The translations under genes and the position numbers were made by a program. Positions 11,161 through 22,385 of a DNA stretch of 64,000 bases are shown piece by piece. Position 1 is the first letter of the stretch. The number at the start of each line of letters is the position of its first letter. Source of the DNA: Scilla litardierei (lineage: Eukaryota > Streptophyta > Magnoliopsida > Asparagales > Asparagaceae). A model generated the notes under the pieces. That model saw only the letters and a program-made list of their open reading frames with translations, did not search any database and was not told where the DNA came from. The DNA lies in the NCBI GenBank assembly GCA_030789695.1, contig CM061139.1:104692837-104756836 (forward strand). Direction: 5' to 3'.

Positions 11161-14056
11161 CACTCAGTGTCATTTATCCCGAGTGCAAAAGCTATCTGCA
11201 TCCTTTTTGTAATTTGATGTCTTATATCGCAAACTCTTTGCGACTTAATCAATTCACATACATCATATGTATAATCTCCCTTAATTCTACCCATTACTAG
11301 ACGAAGGTCTCACTTTGTGTGAGACCCTACAGTCTGACCCTACTACAGGTGGTGCTCAAAACACCGACGGCAGTGATCACGAGCAGCAGGTGGCGTCCCT
11401 GTTTCGGTATCATACTTATGTGGTTAACTCATTGACATGAGTATTGTCGGGACCACCTTGACTGTGTCCGTGATGAATACCGCAGTTTTAGTCCCCTCGT
11501 CAAAACTATGTCGCCTAGTCAAGCCTAGGGTACGGTCAAACAGTCAACCCTAATAGCTTGAACTTGGTTAGTTTCCATCGGTCTTTAGTCAAATAATGTT
11601 GGACTTCTTCCAACATACTTTGGCCAAAGTTTTTCACTTAAGACCGAACCAACACATGCCACACTAACTCCCCATAACGGGAGAGACGAATTCTCTCCTG
11701 GTCATTACTCTCTACGCACGCTTCTAGTGTCACACAACCAAAGACCTTTCGACAGGCCTTGCCTCGAAGCTAGGTCAGAAATCTAATTGACACCGTTCAC
11801 GTACAGGTTCGTACAAATGACCTCACGTCTATGGACTAACTAGCCTATCCTCACAGAGAGTTATCACTGACAAATTTGTTATGTTAACCATGTGATAAAC
11901 TCTCGTTGGGTCGTTCAGTGAACTCATTCTCCAATGAGCACCTGTGTCTCGTCTCTGACTTCGCCAAGTCAAACGATCATGAGATCATCGTCACCATTCC
12001 ATGGTGAAGACAAAGACACAATGGTCTATCCGATGTTTTGATATCCTTTTCTCGAAACATCTATAACCACGAACTGTTTTAGACTTATGCTATTAACGGT
12101 CAAACAATTCTCCATAATCGAGATCCTCATTTCGATACTGGTTTAACCTTGCATTAAGTCTTAGGACTTTATCTAAGTTCTAATGTCGACTACATTATTA
12201 TTAACTTAGATAAATTCTTACCATACCGCTTACTGTAATTTTGAACAAGATGTTTGTACACTTACACATAGATAAATTACATCGAGTTCAAGTGTATACC
12301 TATCTCCCAACATCGTTCACTTGCACTCAGGCCCATTTATCCTGGTATCTCATACCGTATTTACACATAAGTCTCTATAGACTTTATGTAACAGAGCCTT
12401 CGTGAGTGAATCTGCTAAACCGTCTTTAGTTATAGACTTAATGAATGTTCATGTTAGACCACACATTTGAATCTCATCCAAATAATTTCCTTGATCTCTT
12501 GGAATCCTTAATATTTGACTTGCATGGATCTCATCCAGCTCATCGTACCTTATGAGAATAAACCTACATAGTTACCGGTCAACTGCACGGTTCATAATAA
12601 TTTTTGATAAAGTGTCAAACTCTTTGACCACTTTGTCAAAACATTTGTTCAGGCTCCTTTATGCCTCGCATGCGTTTTATTCGCTCCCACTAACTTTGAA
12701 AACTCTCTGGCTGATTCATTTAAGTTTGTTCTTCTAAATCATATTTAGAAAACAAACTATACATGAATGCTCCAGTTTTCATGGTCATCATGAGCATTCT
12801 CATCGAGTCTAATCCGAATAAATCTGTACACAGTTGTTGGCGAGAAAATTTCATCACAATCTGTTTATAAGAGTTCTGATGATAACTATTCTCAACCAGC
12901 ATAACTTGTACTTCAATCTTTTCCATCTGCACTAATCTTCTGTCTCGAAGATTCACTTGCAGCCAAAGGAAACACTTTCCTTGAACACGGCAACCAAAGT
13001 CTATACCTTGTTTACGTGTAGGACCTTTTTTCGGATTGCATCAAGCCATTTCTTAGAGTCACTACTCCGAATGACATTTTGGAAGTTGTCTATGCCATCA
13101 TCAACTATGATGTCTTACTCGACTTTTCGTCTCACGAGACTCGAGTGACCTGTGACTTCCTAACGATTTAATTTGAGGAATATCATATTGATAAGGTTCT
13201 CACAGAACCTTATCAAGAACCTAGGCATTACTATCTGGGAATTAATCCAGAAGGAGTATTGTAACTCAAAGTCACTTGCCATGCATTGCACCATGTCTAA
13301 CAAAGTGTTATTCATGCTCTCCAATACAGTGATTGTTAAGAGACTTGACCTGAGAGAAAATCACATTTTCTTTTAATTACGCAAGAATTATATAGCTAAA
13401 TATTCGACTCTTCGACCTGATCGAAGCAGTTCAAATACTTCTGTTACTGTGTACTCTATTTTATCAGACTTGTGTTTCATCAAGAACACGGGTCGTAATA
13501 AAATAAGTATAACATATCTAGGCTAATTTAGACTTGGGTCTGAATACATCCGTATGTACGAGACCACGAGTTCTCCAACTCATTCTCCCACTGTCTTACA
13601 GAAGGTGTTTGGCCATCATACCTTTGAGACAAGACTTACAAGTGTCTTTCGACTCATAATACGAGAGTTCAAAACTCTCTTTATGTGACTTGTCAAGTCT
13701 GTTCTCATCGGTACGGCCTAGTCTATTTTGACATAGATAAAGTTTCTATAACTTGCGTATTCGTGTATTAATATTTAATACAATATCGTTATACAAAACA
13801 TTCACACCGTGACATTACTTCAGAAGCAAAGTGACGACAGTCGCCAAAATGTGTTCTCCTTTTATAACAATTATCCTGAAATCGTGACATCAAATGTCAC
13901 ATTTTCAGTTCCTCCTACTTTTGCCTTTTATTAACATATTCAAAACTTTCTTTCTCAACCGACTTTCCTCAATGCCTTTTTCGTTCTAAATCACATTTAG
14001 ACAATAATATCCCAACAAAAATTATTAGCTGTGCAAGTACCTCACGTATCCAAACA

Positions 14057-14970
14057 CTTGAGCTTCACAACTTTGAGTTGACTCAACAAGTTGCTTGACT
14101 CAAGATCTGATTTGGATGCATGGTCTTGCATCGACCGTGCACTCATCTTCGAGTCAAACAGTTTGATCGAAGTTTCGAATTTTGCAGATCGAAACCATTT
14201 TCCATACAACCTTGAGTTGACTCAACAAATTGTATGAAGAAACTTGCTTTGAACATCAGTATGTTCAAGCTACCCCTTATAGAGGCGAGTGACTGGTAGC
14301 GTGATTTTATTTTGTAAGACACTGAGCTCAAGAAAATCATTGTCCTTAAGCCTGTGCTAGTAAGGACATTTTAAGATCAGTGAGAATCTGGTTTAGACTA
14401 TCAAACTTGATCTTGGCTTGATATTCCTTAAACAATCATCTTGACCAGTTTACATTTTCCTTTAGGATATTATGTCTTGGATTCCATCTGGTGAAACATA
14501 GAACTATCCTAGTTTAGCATATGTTCAATGATTTTTAAATATAGTTAAAATGGATTTTATTCAACTATATCCTCCCACTATTTTTGCGATCATCTTAAGC
14601 CATATAGATAAACGAATAATAATATTTAGTGGGAAAAGGACCCGAGCACCCTGAGTCTCACAACCTTGAGTTGGCTCAACAAGTTTCTTAACTCTGCGAT
14701 TGATAAACGACTCTTCATCAATCACATCGAATATGATTCCCTTATGGTTTTTACCCCTAGTCACTTATGACCTTGAGTTGGCTCAACAAATCATAAAGAC
14801 TAGTCTAGTCAGGCCCTTACTTTATTGTCCAAACCTAACTTACACCGGCACTCGGTTTGTTCACGACGCGAAGATTTGGGTTAAGTCGAACTACATCACA
14901 TGTTAAATGGAATTTTTTCCCAAAATATAGTCATGTTACAACTTGAGTTGACTCAACAACTATAACATGA
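14057..14970 (-). repeat. Five constant-core hairpins with variable arms
   Basis: The core TTGAGTTGRCTCAACAA (itself containing TTGAGTTGACTCAA, near-palindromic) occurs at 14073-14089, 14212-14228, 14666-14682, 14773-14789 and 14943-14959. Around it lie different complementary arms: CTTGAG..CAAC/GTTG..CTCAAG; CATACAA/TTGTATG (14203-14236); GAGT..AAC/GTT..ACTC; CTAGTC..TTATGA/TCATAA..GACTAG (14757-14803); TCATGTTACA/TATAACATGA (14931-14970). Copies 2, 4 and 5 pair best, copy 3 worst. In element RNA (minus strand) they lie roughly 0.9-1.8 kb after the primer site. Confidence 0.8.
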
Positions 14971-15833
14971 AATCACTGGTTCACAAAATCCAAAAGTAAA
15001 GAGGGATACGGCTAACCTTGAAGAAGATTTTTAACGTAATTGCCTAGATGTAATCGACGGTGTCACATAATCATAATTCGCATCCTTGCAGTCCAGCGGA
15101 ATACAGCTATGGATTTGGCTATGCCAGGATCACTATCCCCAGTCGAGCTAGCATGATCCACAACACTAGTCAAAAAACTCTAAACCGAATCATGGTCCAT
15201 TGAAGGAAACTTATTATTCATATATGTGCCATCGACTAGAATTGGCTTCATTAAAACTAGTTAATCCTATCAACTCGTTGAATCCTAAAATTAGAAATTA
15301 TTAGGATTGGTTACTAACTTTTATTAATGTCCTTATTAGCTATAAGGATGTTTAGGGTGCTATCCTAATCATGTATTAGGCATTTAAACAAATTTAAATC
15401 ATAGCATGCCCTTCAAAAAATTATCATATAATTTTCTTAAAGTTTTTAATGGCTAACCTAATAGTTCTATTTGTATTATCATATAATTAATAAGAAACAT
15501 TATATAACCATTAAAATTTTATCATCTAAACATTTTAGCATGACAACATTGCAAATAAAATTATCTCATAAATTTTTGCTAAACATGCAATTTAAATTTT
15601 ATCTCATAAATTTAATGTACATTAAAAATTATCACATAATTTTAAAGATTTAATTATTAAAATAAACACATAATTTTAAAAAATAAATCTTATTTTCAAA
15701 AATAATTTTCGAAAATAAAATATCACAAGGCAACGACTATATTAATAGTTTAAATATCAACCTCCATCTCATGGAGAAAACAAGGTGTATCACATACAAT
15801 TTATAACTGCAAAACATAGATCGTGTAGACATT

Positions 15834-15845
15834 GCTCTGATACCA
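15834..15845 (-). other. Primer binding site, initiator tRNA-Met
   Basis: Minus strand TGGTATCAGAGC one base after the LTR end CCATCA; complementary to the 3' end of initiator tRNA-Met, the usual Copia primer. Confidence 0.88.
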
Positions 15846-15846
15846 C

Positions 15847-17254
15847 TGATGGATTTTTTTTTGGGTTCTTATGGCCATAAAATCGACATCCGGCCTAATT
15901 CGGTCGGACAAAGAAATCAAATAAGCAGCGGAAAAAACATCTTCAAACTATTTTAAGAATAGCCCTAAAGAGAACAACCCTAGCCAAGATCTCTACTATC
16001 CCGGGGTGGGGTTCGACCAACCCTTAAGGATAGATCTATCTAATATTTGCAATTATAAACGCATGAATATTTAAACTACATACCTTTCACTTCGTTTCCG
16101 CAGAATACGAAGTGTCATTTTCAGCAACATTTCTTTGGCCTCGTGCCGCTTCTCCTAATCCGAATCGCATCCCGAGCCGCACCTCGTCCCAAGCCGAACC
16201 GCTTCCCGAACTGCACCGCGTCCCTAGGCGAGCAACACTCTTGTCTTCGAGTCAATCATGTGCCGAAAAAGATTTCACCTTGAGTGGATCATCCGTCAAG
16301 ACTTCGGATCCGATCCGAACTCCTTCGTAACTTTGCTAGAGCCCGATCAGGAGCAAGGAAGAATTTTAGGGAGAGATGAAATAATTAATTTTAAGTCTTA
16401 ATCCGAGTGTGCTCCAAACTTTTGGGAGCTTCTCGGATTTTGAGACTTAATGCGAGTTTTCAAGGAGAGTGTTGGCCCATATTTATATATGCGGCTGACC
16501 CCTCCCCTTCTTATCATATCCGATGTGAGACTAAAAGTTTTTGGAGGAAAAATTAATCAAAGTTTACCTTTCACAAAGGACAATCTTTAGTGAATTTTTT
16601 CTCCCTCACCATCGAGCTTCGTAATTGATACAACCTATCAAATCGAAGAGCACAGCATAGAAACAAACGGCGCTCCATTTTGACTCTGTTTGACCCCTCA
16701 AACGTGTGTTCAAAGTTAGACCAAAATTTGATTTTCGCTCAAAATCTAGCTGCCAGCCAAAAACGCAGACTTAGGGTTCGAACCCCCTCCTTGTAGAGCC
16801 CACAGCATGGGCCCCACAGCGGACGTGTGTGCAGCATGTGTGGCACACGCCCAGTGGGCGCGTGCCAGCACCAAATTGAAAGGGCGCTGCTGGCGCCCAA
16901 ATATGGGCGCCAGCAGAAAACCCAGCCCATTTGGGCTGGGCAAAAATTTGCATCCTCCATTTTTTTTCTTCAAAAAAAATTGGGCTTTCTATTTGGGCCT
17001 TTCATTATTGTTCTATTTAAAACTCCTTTTAAATAGACTTATTGTACTCGTTTGAACTCCGATTTGAGCGCAGTTTTCTCCTCGACTTTCGTGGAAGAAC
17101 CCTCTTCATTTTTATGCCTTTAAAAGATATATTTGTAAACATTTTACAATATATAATTTATTTTCTATTGCATCATATGCAATAATCCACGTCTTTAATA
17201 TTAAAATCCATTTGCATCAAATACAAATGAACTGAGGGCATACATTCCTCAACA
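15847..17254 (-). repeat. 5' LTR of the Copia-like element (1408 bp)
   Basis: Minus strand begins TGTTGAGG at 17254 and ends CCATCA at 15847, followed by the primer site. The second half matches the remnant at 10119-11149. It includes a segment with repeated CCCGAGCCGCACC-like units around 16160-16230 that cannot be compared, because the other LTR is interrupted there. Confidence 0.85.
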
Positions 17255-17455
17255 ATCCACATGTAATTCTTGAGTGATCACCTAAGGATCCACGTCCGAC
17301 ATATCTTCGGGACTCCAAGTGAATACATCAACATTGGCTCAAAGGAAAGTAATGAGCATCGCCTTCAAGTCCGATGGTAGCCTTGATCCAATGGATGTGG
17401 TCTTCCCCTCCTGTGCTAACAAAGATATAAGTTCGGCTTCTTCCACTGGTGTATG

Positions 17456-20047
17456 TCACTGATCAGCATGTTCTTCTTTACTATCATGGAAATCGACTGG
17501 AGGAGCATGTTCGATGTTCTTGTTCTTTGTCGAAAGTAGATAACATGACCTTGACTGTTGGTTATTGCCTCTTACTTTCCCTACTCCGTTTGGGATCAAG
17601 AACTTCACCATTAAATGCAACAGAGAGTGGATGGCTTTGATAGAGATGAGATATGGTCGTCCAATGATACCATTGTATGGCGACTTAAGATTCACAACTA
17701 CGAACTTTGCCATTTTGGTAGAGGACTGTGGGTGATCTCCCAGAGTGACTGGAAGAGTTATTGTCCCCACATTGGGACCTGAATGGCCAGTGAATTTGAT
17801 GATGGGGCTTGTGCATGGCTGAAGATCGGAGTAATTTAAATCCATCCTCTCGATGGTTGACATAAACGATATGTCACAAGAACTTCCCGTATTTACTAAG
17901 AGCTTCAATACTTCGACCGATCCTATGATGGCGGAAATGACAATATCATCGGCATGAGGCATCTCGACCCCTTCCAAGTCTTCATCGGTGAAGCCAATCA
18001 TTGGCATAGCAACTCTTGGTCGTTTAGGGCCAGCATTGCCCACCATGACTGGTCGCGCATATGCTTTTCGAGCAGAGGATGAAAGACCGGCCAAAGACGG
18101 TCCACCACTTATGATATAGACCCTAACTGTTATCAGTTGAGCGGCTTCCGGCTGGTTTCTATCATTGGGACATCCTCTAGCTTGATTTCCTTTTGGTTCG
18201 TCGAGAAATCGTCTAAGATGCCCCTGCTGAATTAGCCGCTCAATATCCCTCTTCAATGTAAAGCAATCATCAGTGTCTTGACCATGATCCTGATGATTCT
18301 GGCAGTATTTGCGCCGATCTCTTTTATCTCCCGGACTCTTCATGGGCGGAGGGAGTTCTCAAAATGTCCTTTGGCTTTAGCCACAGCCATGATCTCTGCC
18401 AGGGGAGCATTTAACTTGAGGGGATTGTCTGGAACCCTCTCTCTTCTATTTCGAGGATTTTGATCTCTTCTCCTTGGATTCTGGTTTTTCCGATCGACTA
18501 TCCCTCGATCATGTCGATATGCATCCGGCACCGATCTATCTTTGAGGGGTGGTTCCTTCTTCTTTTCTTTGCGTGGGGCGCCTCCTTCCATGGTCGCCAA
18601 CGCCTCTTCCCTGAGCATGAATCATTGCGCCCGAATGAAAAGATCGTCCAGGTTGTTCGGTGGATCATATTGTAGAGATTTGAAGTGCCCGTTATGACGA
18701 AGTCCCATCTTAAACGCTGCCATGGTCATCTCGTCGCTACAAGTCGTGACATTCAGCCTCTCTTATTGGAACCTCTTGATGTACTTATGGATGCTCTCGT
18801 TCTCCTTCTGTACTATCCCAGCAAGTGGTACAAGGCCTGCTTTCTTCGTCGGCTAGCCATAAATTGTCGGCAAAATACCCGAGTCAGTTCTTTGAATGAG
18901 TCGATAAATCGATCGGGCAAACCATTATACCATTCCATTGCCGCCTTTCCAAAGTGGTTTGAAAAGCTCGGTAAAGGAGGGCATCATTCGCCCCTAAAAT
19001 CTCCATACGGCGTTTATACCGTTGGATGTGATCTTTAGGATCACCTGATCCATCATACTGTTCCACGTCGGGGAATTTGAACCCTCGAGGAACGCGCGCC
19101 GATGTGATTCTTCTTGTAAATGGGTCGTTCTCATTGCCGGATCTATTAGATAATAAACTAGCGATGCGACGATGTCTCCGACGTTCTTCCACCTAGGTCG
19201 ATTGTATGACGAATCAGAGGACTCCTCCCAACTGTCATACCGATCATCCTTTTGGATTCCTCTACGCTTATTGCCATGGCGGGGAGTTCGACTCCTGTCA
19301 CATCGATCATTCCTGCTGTGAGGATCACCGCGACGAGGACTCCTACTTCCTCCACGCAAAACATCACGATGTGGACTCCTGCTTCTTCGACGTCGATCAT
19401 TACGACGAGGGATCCGGCTCCTCTCGTGCCAGTCATCACGGCGAGGACTCTGGCTCCTTCCCTGCCGATCCACACATCGAGGGCTGTGGCTTCTCCTATG
19501 CCGATCATCATGGTGAGGACTCTGGCTCCTCCCACGTCAATCTGTGCGGTGAGGGATTCAGCTTCTATCCCGCCGATCATCATGGCGAGGACACTGTCTC
19601 CTTCCACCCCAATTTCCATAATTGTCGGGCTGACTCATAGGGTTCACCCCTACGACCATCTCCCCCTCTCCGGTTTCTCCTCCAAGAACCCTCCTACGAG
19701 GTTCTTGTGTCTCTGGTGGTGGATGCTGTGTAGATTGTGCATTTACTTGAAATTATGGGTTCAAATTGTGCGCCACATTGCGAACAACGGATGTGCCCGT
19801 GATCGGTGGTGGTTGGGAGCCTGTCAGACGCTCTACCATGTTGCCGCTTGTTTGGAAGTCCGAATGAACTTCTTGGGCCAGTGCTTCAAACCGCTCCATT
19901 GATACCATCTATTGCACCACCTGCGAACTTTGACGTCTGGTCTCCTCTTGAGATGACAACTCCCCGGATTGCATCGTAGTGCCATCGGGGAGAACATTTA
20001 TTGGACTCCCGGTTTGTTGAGCGGTTTACGGTGTGATCCTGATCCAT
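17456..20047 (-). pseudogene. Tat gag-protease polyprotein, frameshifted
   Basis: Gag starts near ATG 20047 (minus) and decays through stops and frameshifts. Recognisable pieces: an Arg/Ser-rich region (19473-19200), the gag core with EQYDGSGDPKDHIQRYKRRM (in the frame 19192-18884), an Arg-rich linker (18618-18340), a C-terminal gag motif YCQNHQDHGQDTDDC..LKRDIERLIQQG, and an aspartic protease (in 18343-17456, 295 residues) with VNTGSSCDISF near its active site and the later IIGRPYL motif. The protease has N-T-G where D-[ST]-G is expected, so it is probably inactive. At least three frame changes are needed to read through. Confidence 0.75.
19290..19620 (-). repeat. 36-39 bp tandem repeats encoding RS-rich units in Tat gag
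   Basis: Eight or nine imperfect units of about 36 bp, visible on the plus strand as recurring GAT-CATCAYGRCGAGGACTC blocks. In the gag frame each unit gives about 12 residues such as RSRSPRRD, resembling the RS domains of splicing factors. The frame is a multiple of three, so unit number can change without breaking gag. Confidence 0.7.
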
Positions 20048-20102
20048 TTGCCCCTTACGGATCGACGAAACGGTGTGGATGACGTCGTGAGTGTAACCTC
20101 GT

Positions 20103-20120
20103 TTCCCACAGACGGCGCCA
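20103..20120 (-). other. Primer binding site, tRNA-Arg type (Tat)
   Basis: Minus strand TGGCGCCGTCTGTGGGAA two bases after the LTR end CGTCAACA; this is the standard primer site of Tat-lineage elements. Confidence 0.85.
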
Positions 20121-20122
20121 AT

Positions 20123-21075
20123 TGTTGACGTTAAAATCCACCAAGCAATAAATTTGTAATAATAGGACCAAGGTTACAATGGTCGGAGGATAATGGTGGC
20201 GGAGAACTGATCGATCTTCAGCTAAGGGCAAGGATGGATCAGCGGAGAGATCAATTCTACGATTTGCCGAGGTATCTGCAGCATGCAGCACTGGGAACCT
20301 GTCAAAAGTGGGCCGGGCTTGGGTTCGACCCAAAACCCCTCTGACGCTCAAGTTAGTATTGAAGTCGAAGAAAGCTCGTATAGTAAGAAGCGAACTTTAT
20401 TTTATCCGATTTGATTATACCGAACTATATTTTTGAGTGGATAAAGCACAAGTGTCTGTGATAATACATGTCCTTTGGATAAAATTATTTTTGAACCCCT
20501 TCTTTGTTTGAGAATGGCCTCTTTATAGGGGCTGAATGACTGCTGAGTGATTGATGACGCCTCCTCGTCTTCCGAACGGCTGTCATTATGTTGAAGAGCA
20601 AGAGTCAGCCTATGTCAATCATTAATGACATGGGTCATTAAACGATGTCATTATTTGTCAATCGGGAGTCGCGTAAATCATGCAGCATAACGGGTTTTCA
20701 TTAATTGCTGAGAACCCCGAAGGACATGCTCATTAAAAACGGTCGCATCTATAATCTTGCCAAAGTAAAAGCTTTTTATGCGATGTTGCTCGGTTCTGAA
20801 GTTGCTGTTCTTGGGTGTCCAATCATATACGAAGATCCGATCTATTTCCAGACATCTACTTCTGAATCCAACTCTCATACAGATCTTCGTATTGGCCCAC
20901 ATACGATCTGTATTTTGGTCGTAACGATTCCGTTTTCCAGACGAATCAAACGGATATATCCGAATTTTATCCGAACCGGCCTTTGCACAAAATCATACTC
21001 GCAAATTTGGATTAGGCTGAGGTTTGACTAATCAGATCAATACACATTTGCCGCCCCCAAAGGACCCCGTCAATA
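20123..21075 (-). repeat. 5' LTR of the minus-strand Tat element (outer end approximate)
   Basis: The inner end TGTTGACG (plus strand, 20123) is secure because it abuts the primer site. The outer end is a guess at 21075, where CGTCAATA could be a mutated copy of the expected CGTCAACA. A minus-strand TATAAAG at 20527-20521 fits an LTR promoter. The outer end lies only about 320 bp before the ELO TATA box. Confidence 0.6.
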
Positions 21076-21396
21076 TCGCAGGTCAACCCCGTCGGCTAGC
21101 TTTCGTTATCCCTGACCCGGCCGAAATTGCTTCCACCACTCCATTCGACAACACTAAAATAACTGTGAGGTTAATTCTACATCGAAGAATCTTCCTCATC
21201 CAACGGTCACAAACAACCCCAGGCAAACCCCTTGGTACGCCGAGTCAATCAGGCACCGGTAAGCTTAACCGACAAAATTTGCACCTCCATTATCGTATGC
21301 GCCATGATATTTATTTATTGGGTTCCTTGATTAATAAGTTCCTGTGTCTCACTCTCATCCCCTTCCTTCCCTTCGCCCCCCCAAAAAAAAAGCTCA

Positions 21397-21402
21397 TATA
21401 AA
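21397..21402 (+). promoter_or_regulatory. Putative TATA box of the ELO gene
   Basis: TATAAA, about 80 bp before the chosen start codon. An initiation site some 30 bp downstream would leave the in-frame ATG at 21402 outside the mRNA, supporting translation from 21480. Confidence 0.5.
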
Positions 21403-21479
21403 TGTCATCTCCATCTCCTTTCCTCTTCTTCATCAAAAATCAAACCCAACCTGCAAACCAATCTCAACCTCAATCAACA

Positions 21480-22385
21480 ATGGCCATCATCACTTACTGG
21501 TTGGCCAACCATCCAGCGATCGTCAACTTCCGATGGAGCCACGCCCAATCATGGGGCTCGACCTGGTCCTTTCTAATCTCATCCATCGCCCTCTACATCG
21601 TCACGGCTCTCGCCCTCCACGTCTTCCTTCTCATCATCGGCCGCCGCCGCCCCGTGCCTCTGGGCCCCATCCCGGCCATCCACTCCCTGATCATGTCGGT
21701 CCTGTCGGCGACCATCTTCATGGGGATCCTGGTGTCGACCTGCTACGAAATCAGGGAGAGCCGCTGGTTCTGGCGGAGGACCAAGACGACTCCTCTCCAG
21801 TGGCTGCTCTGCTTCCCGCTGGGAACGAGACCCACCGGCAGGGTTTTCTTCTGGTCGTATCTCTTCTACCTCTCGAGGTTCCACCACATGTTGCGGACTC
21901 TCTTCTCGATCTTGAGGCGGAGGAGCCACGCGCTGACTCGATTGTTCAGCGACTCGGCCCTCATGTGCATGTCCTTCCTCTGGCTCGAGTTCTCTCAGAG
22001 CTTCCAGGTGGTTGCCATCTTGTCCGCGACGCTGGCGCACGTTGTGGTCTTCGGGTACAGGTTCTGGGTCGGGGTCGGCCTGCCGGTGGGGCCCGGGGCG
22101 GCCAACAGCTTCTCGGTGGTGATGGCGTGCCAGCTCGGGCTGCTGGGCTGCAACCTGGTGTGCCATCTCGGCTTCCTGATCCTCCATTTTAGTGGGAGAG
22201 CGGGGTGTAACGGGATCGGGGCCTGCCTGTTCAACTCCGTCCTCAATTGCGGCCTCCTCGTCCTGTTCTTGAATTGCGCTATTCACAGGAGGAGAGGTCT
22301 TGTTGTTGTTGACGATCATGATTGCGGCGGCCATCGCGGCGGCCGCCGGCCGCAGAATCTCGACGAGGCGAAGAAAGAGGAGTGA
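21480..22385 (+). CDS. ELO-family fatty-acid elongase homologue (HOS3-1-like), intronless
   Basis: A 301-residue polytopic membrane protein, expected in the endoplasmic reticulum. ELO proteins catalyse the condensation step of very-long-chain fatty-acid elongation. It opens MAIITYWLANHPAIVNFRWS, followed by a membrane segment (about 29-53), the motif PIPAIHSLIMSVLSATIF (63-80), the segment LQWLLCFPLGTRPTGRVFFW (106-125), YLFYLSRFHHMLRTLF (127-142, the place of the family K..E..DT motif), further membrane segments, and CNGIGACLFNSVLN near 243. The histidine box HxxHH expected around 155-165 is absent (LFSDSALMC instead). The same lack occurs, as far as I recall, in the Arabidopsis At4g36830-type subfamily, so catalysis is uncertain. 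The basic Gly/Arg/His tail is unusual. I chose M at 21480 rather than 21402 because homologues start there and a TATA box overlaps 21402. GC-rich, unlike its surroundings. The only intact host gene seen. Confidence 0.85.
   Translation: MAIITYWLANHPAIVNFRWSHAQSWGSTWSFLISSIALYIVTALALHVFLLIIGRRRPVPLGPIPAIHSLIMSVLSATIFMGILVSTCYEIRESRWFWRRTKTTPLQWLLCFPLGTRPTGRVFFWSYLFYLSRFHHMLRTLFSILRRRSHALTRLFSDSALMCMSFLWLEFSQSFQVVAILSATLAHVVVFGYRFWVGVGLPVGPGAANSFSVVMACQLGLLGCNLVCHLGFLILHFSGRAGCNGIGACLFNSVLNCGLLVLFLNCAIHRRRGLVVVDDHDCGGHRGGRRPQNLDEAKKEE

Larger units (their letters stand above)
11150..15846 (-). other. Non-coding interior of the Copia-like element, tiled with short inverted repeats
   Basis: No ORF over 78 codons resembles any retroelement protein. 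The stretch instead holds many short perfect or near-perfect inverted repeats, for example GGTCTCAC/GTGAGACC (11306-11326), ATGTTGGA/TCCAACAT (11596-11616), the palindrome ACTTTGGCCAAAGT (11617-11630), GAGAGTTATCAC with 11892-11904, AGTTTGTT and TTCTAAAT with 12742-12757, TTGATAAGGTTCT/AGAACCTTATCAA (13188-13216), GTGACAT/ATGTCAC (13884-13900), TGTCCTTA/TAAGGACA (14341-14368) and ATATAGTT/AACTATAT (14539-14570). A direct repeat CACTTGCACTCAG occurs near 11155 and 12318. Bases 15360-15730 are very AT-rich. Confidence 0.75.
10119..17254 (-). mobile_element. Non-coding Copia-like LTR element (LARD-like), minus strand
   Basis: On the minus strand: 5' LTR (17254-15847), initiator tRNA-Met primer site (15845-15834), a 4.7 kb interior without recognisable gag or pol, polypurine tract (11160-11150) and a 3' LTR remnant (11149-10119) interrupted by the Athila insertion. 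A met-type primer site, a CAAGTGGGAGA tract and TGTTGAGG..CCATCA LTR ends point to Copia. A large conserved-ended element with a non-coding interior fits the LARD class (large retrotransposon derivatives). It would need proteins from a partner element. Five bases to the right are ATCCA; the left flank lies outside the window. Confidence 0.78.
17255..21075 (-). mobile_element. Tat-lineage Ty3/gypsy element, minus strand, gag-protease end only
   Basis: On the minus strand: LTR (about 21075-20123), tRNA-Arg-type primer site (20120-20103), degenerate gag, then protease, stopping at 17255 where the Copia-like LTR begins. Reverse transcriptase and integrase would lie left of the Copia-like element, outside the window. 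This implies nesting of Athila in Copia-like in Tat, an inference until the left flanks are seen. Confidence 0.75.

Noticed and set aside
12552..14906. Short ORFs in the Copia-like interior as gag/pol remnants
   Set aside because: None shows a zinc knuckle, protease, integrase or reverse transcriptase motif on either strand.
19206..19902. Plus-strand ORFs of 144 and 216 codons
   Set aside because: They are shadows of the RS-repeat gag on the minus strand; 36 bp repeats keep several frames open.
21402..21479. Upstream ATG as start of the ELO gene
   Set aside because: It overlaps a likely TATA box, and the added residues are unlike ELO N-termini.
21344..22192. 282-codon Pro/His-rich ORF overlapping the ELO gene
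   Set aside because: Another frame of a GC-rich coding region; the ELO frame has clear homology.
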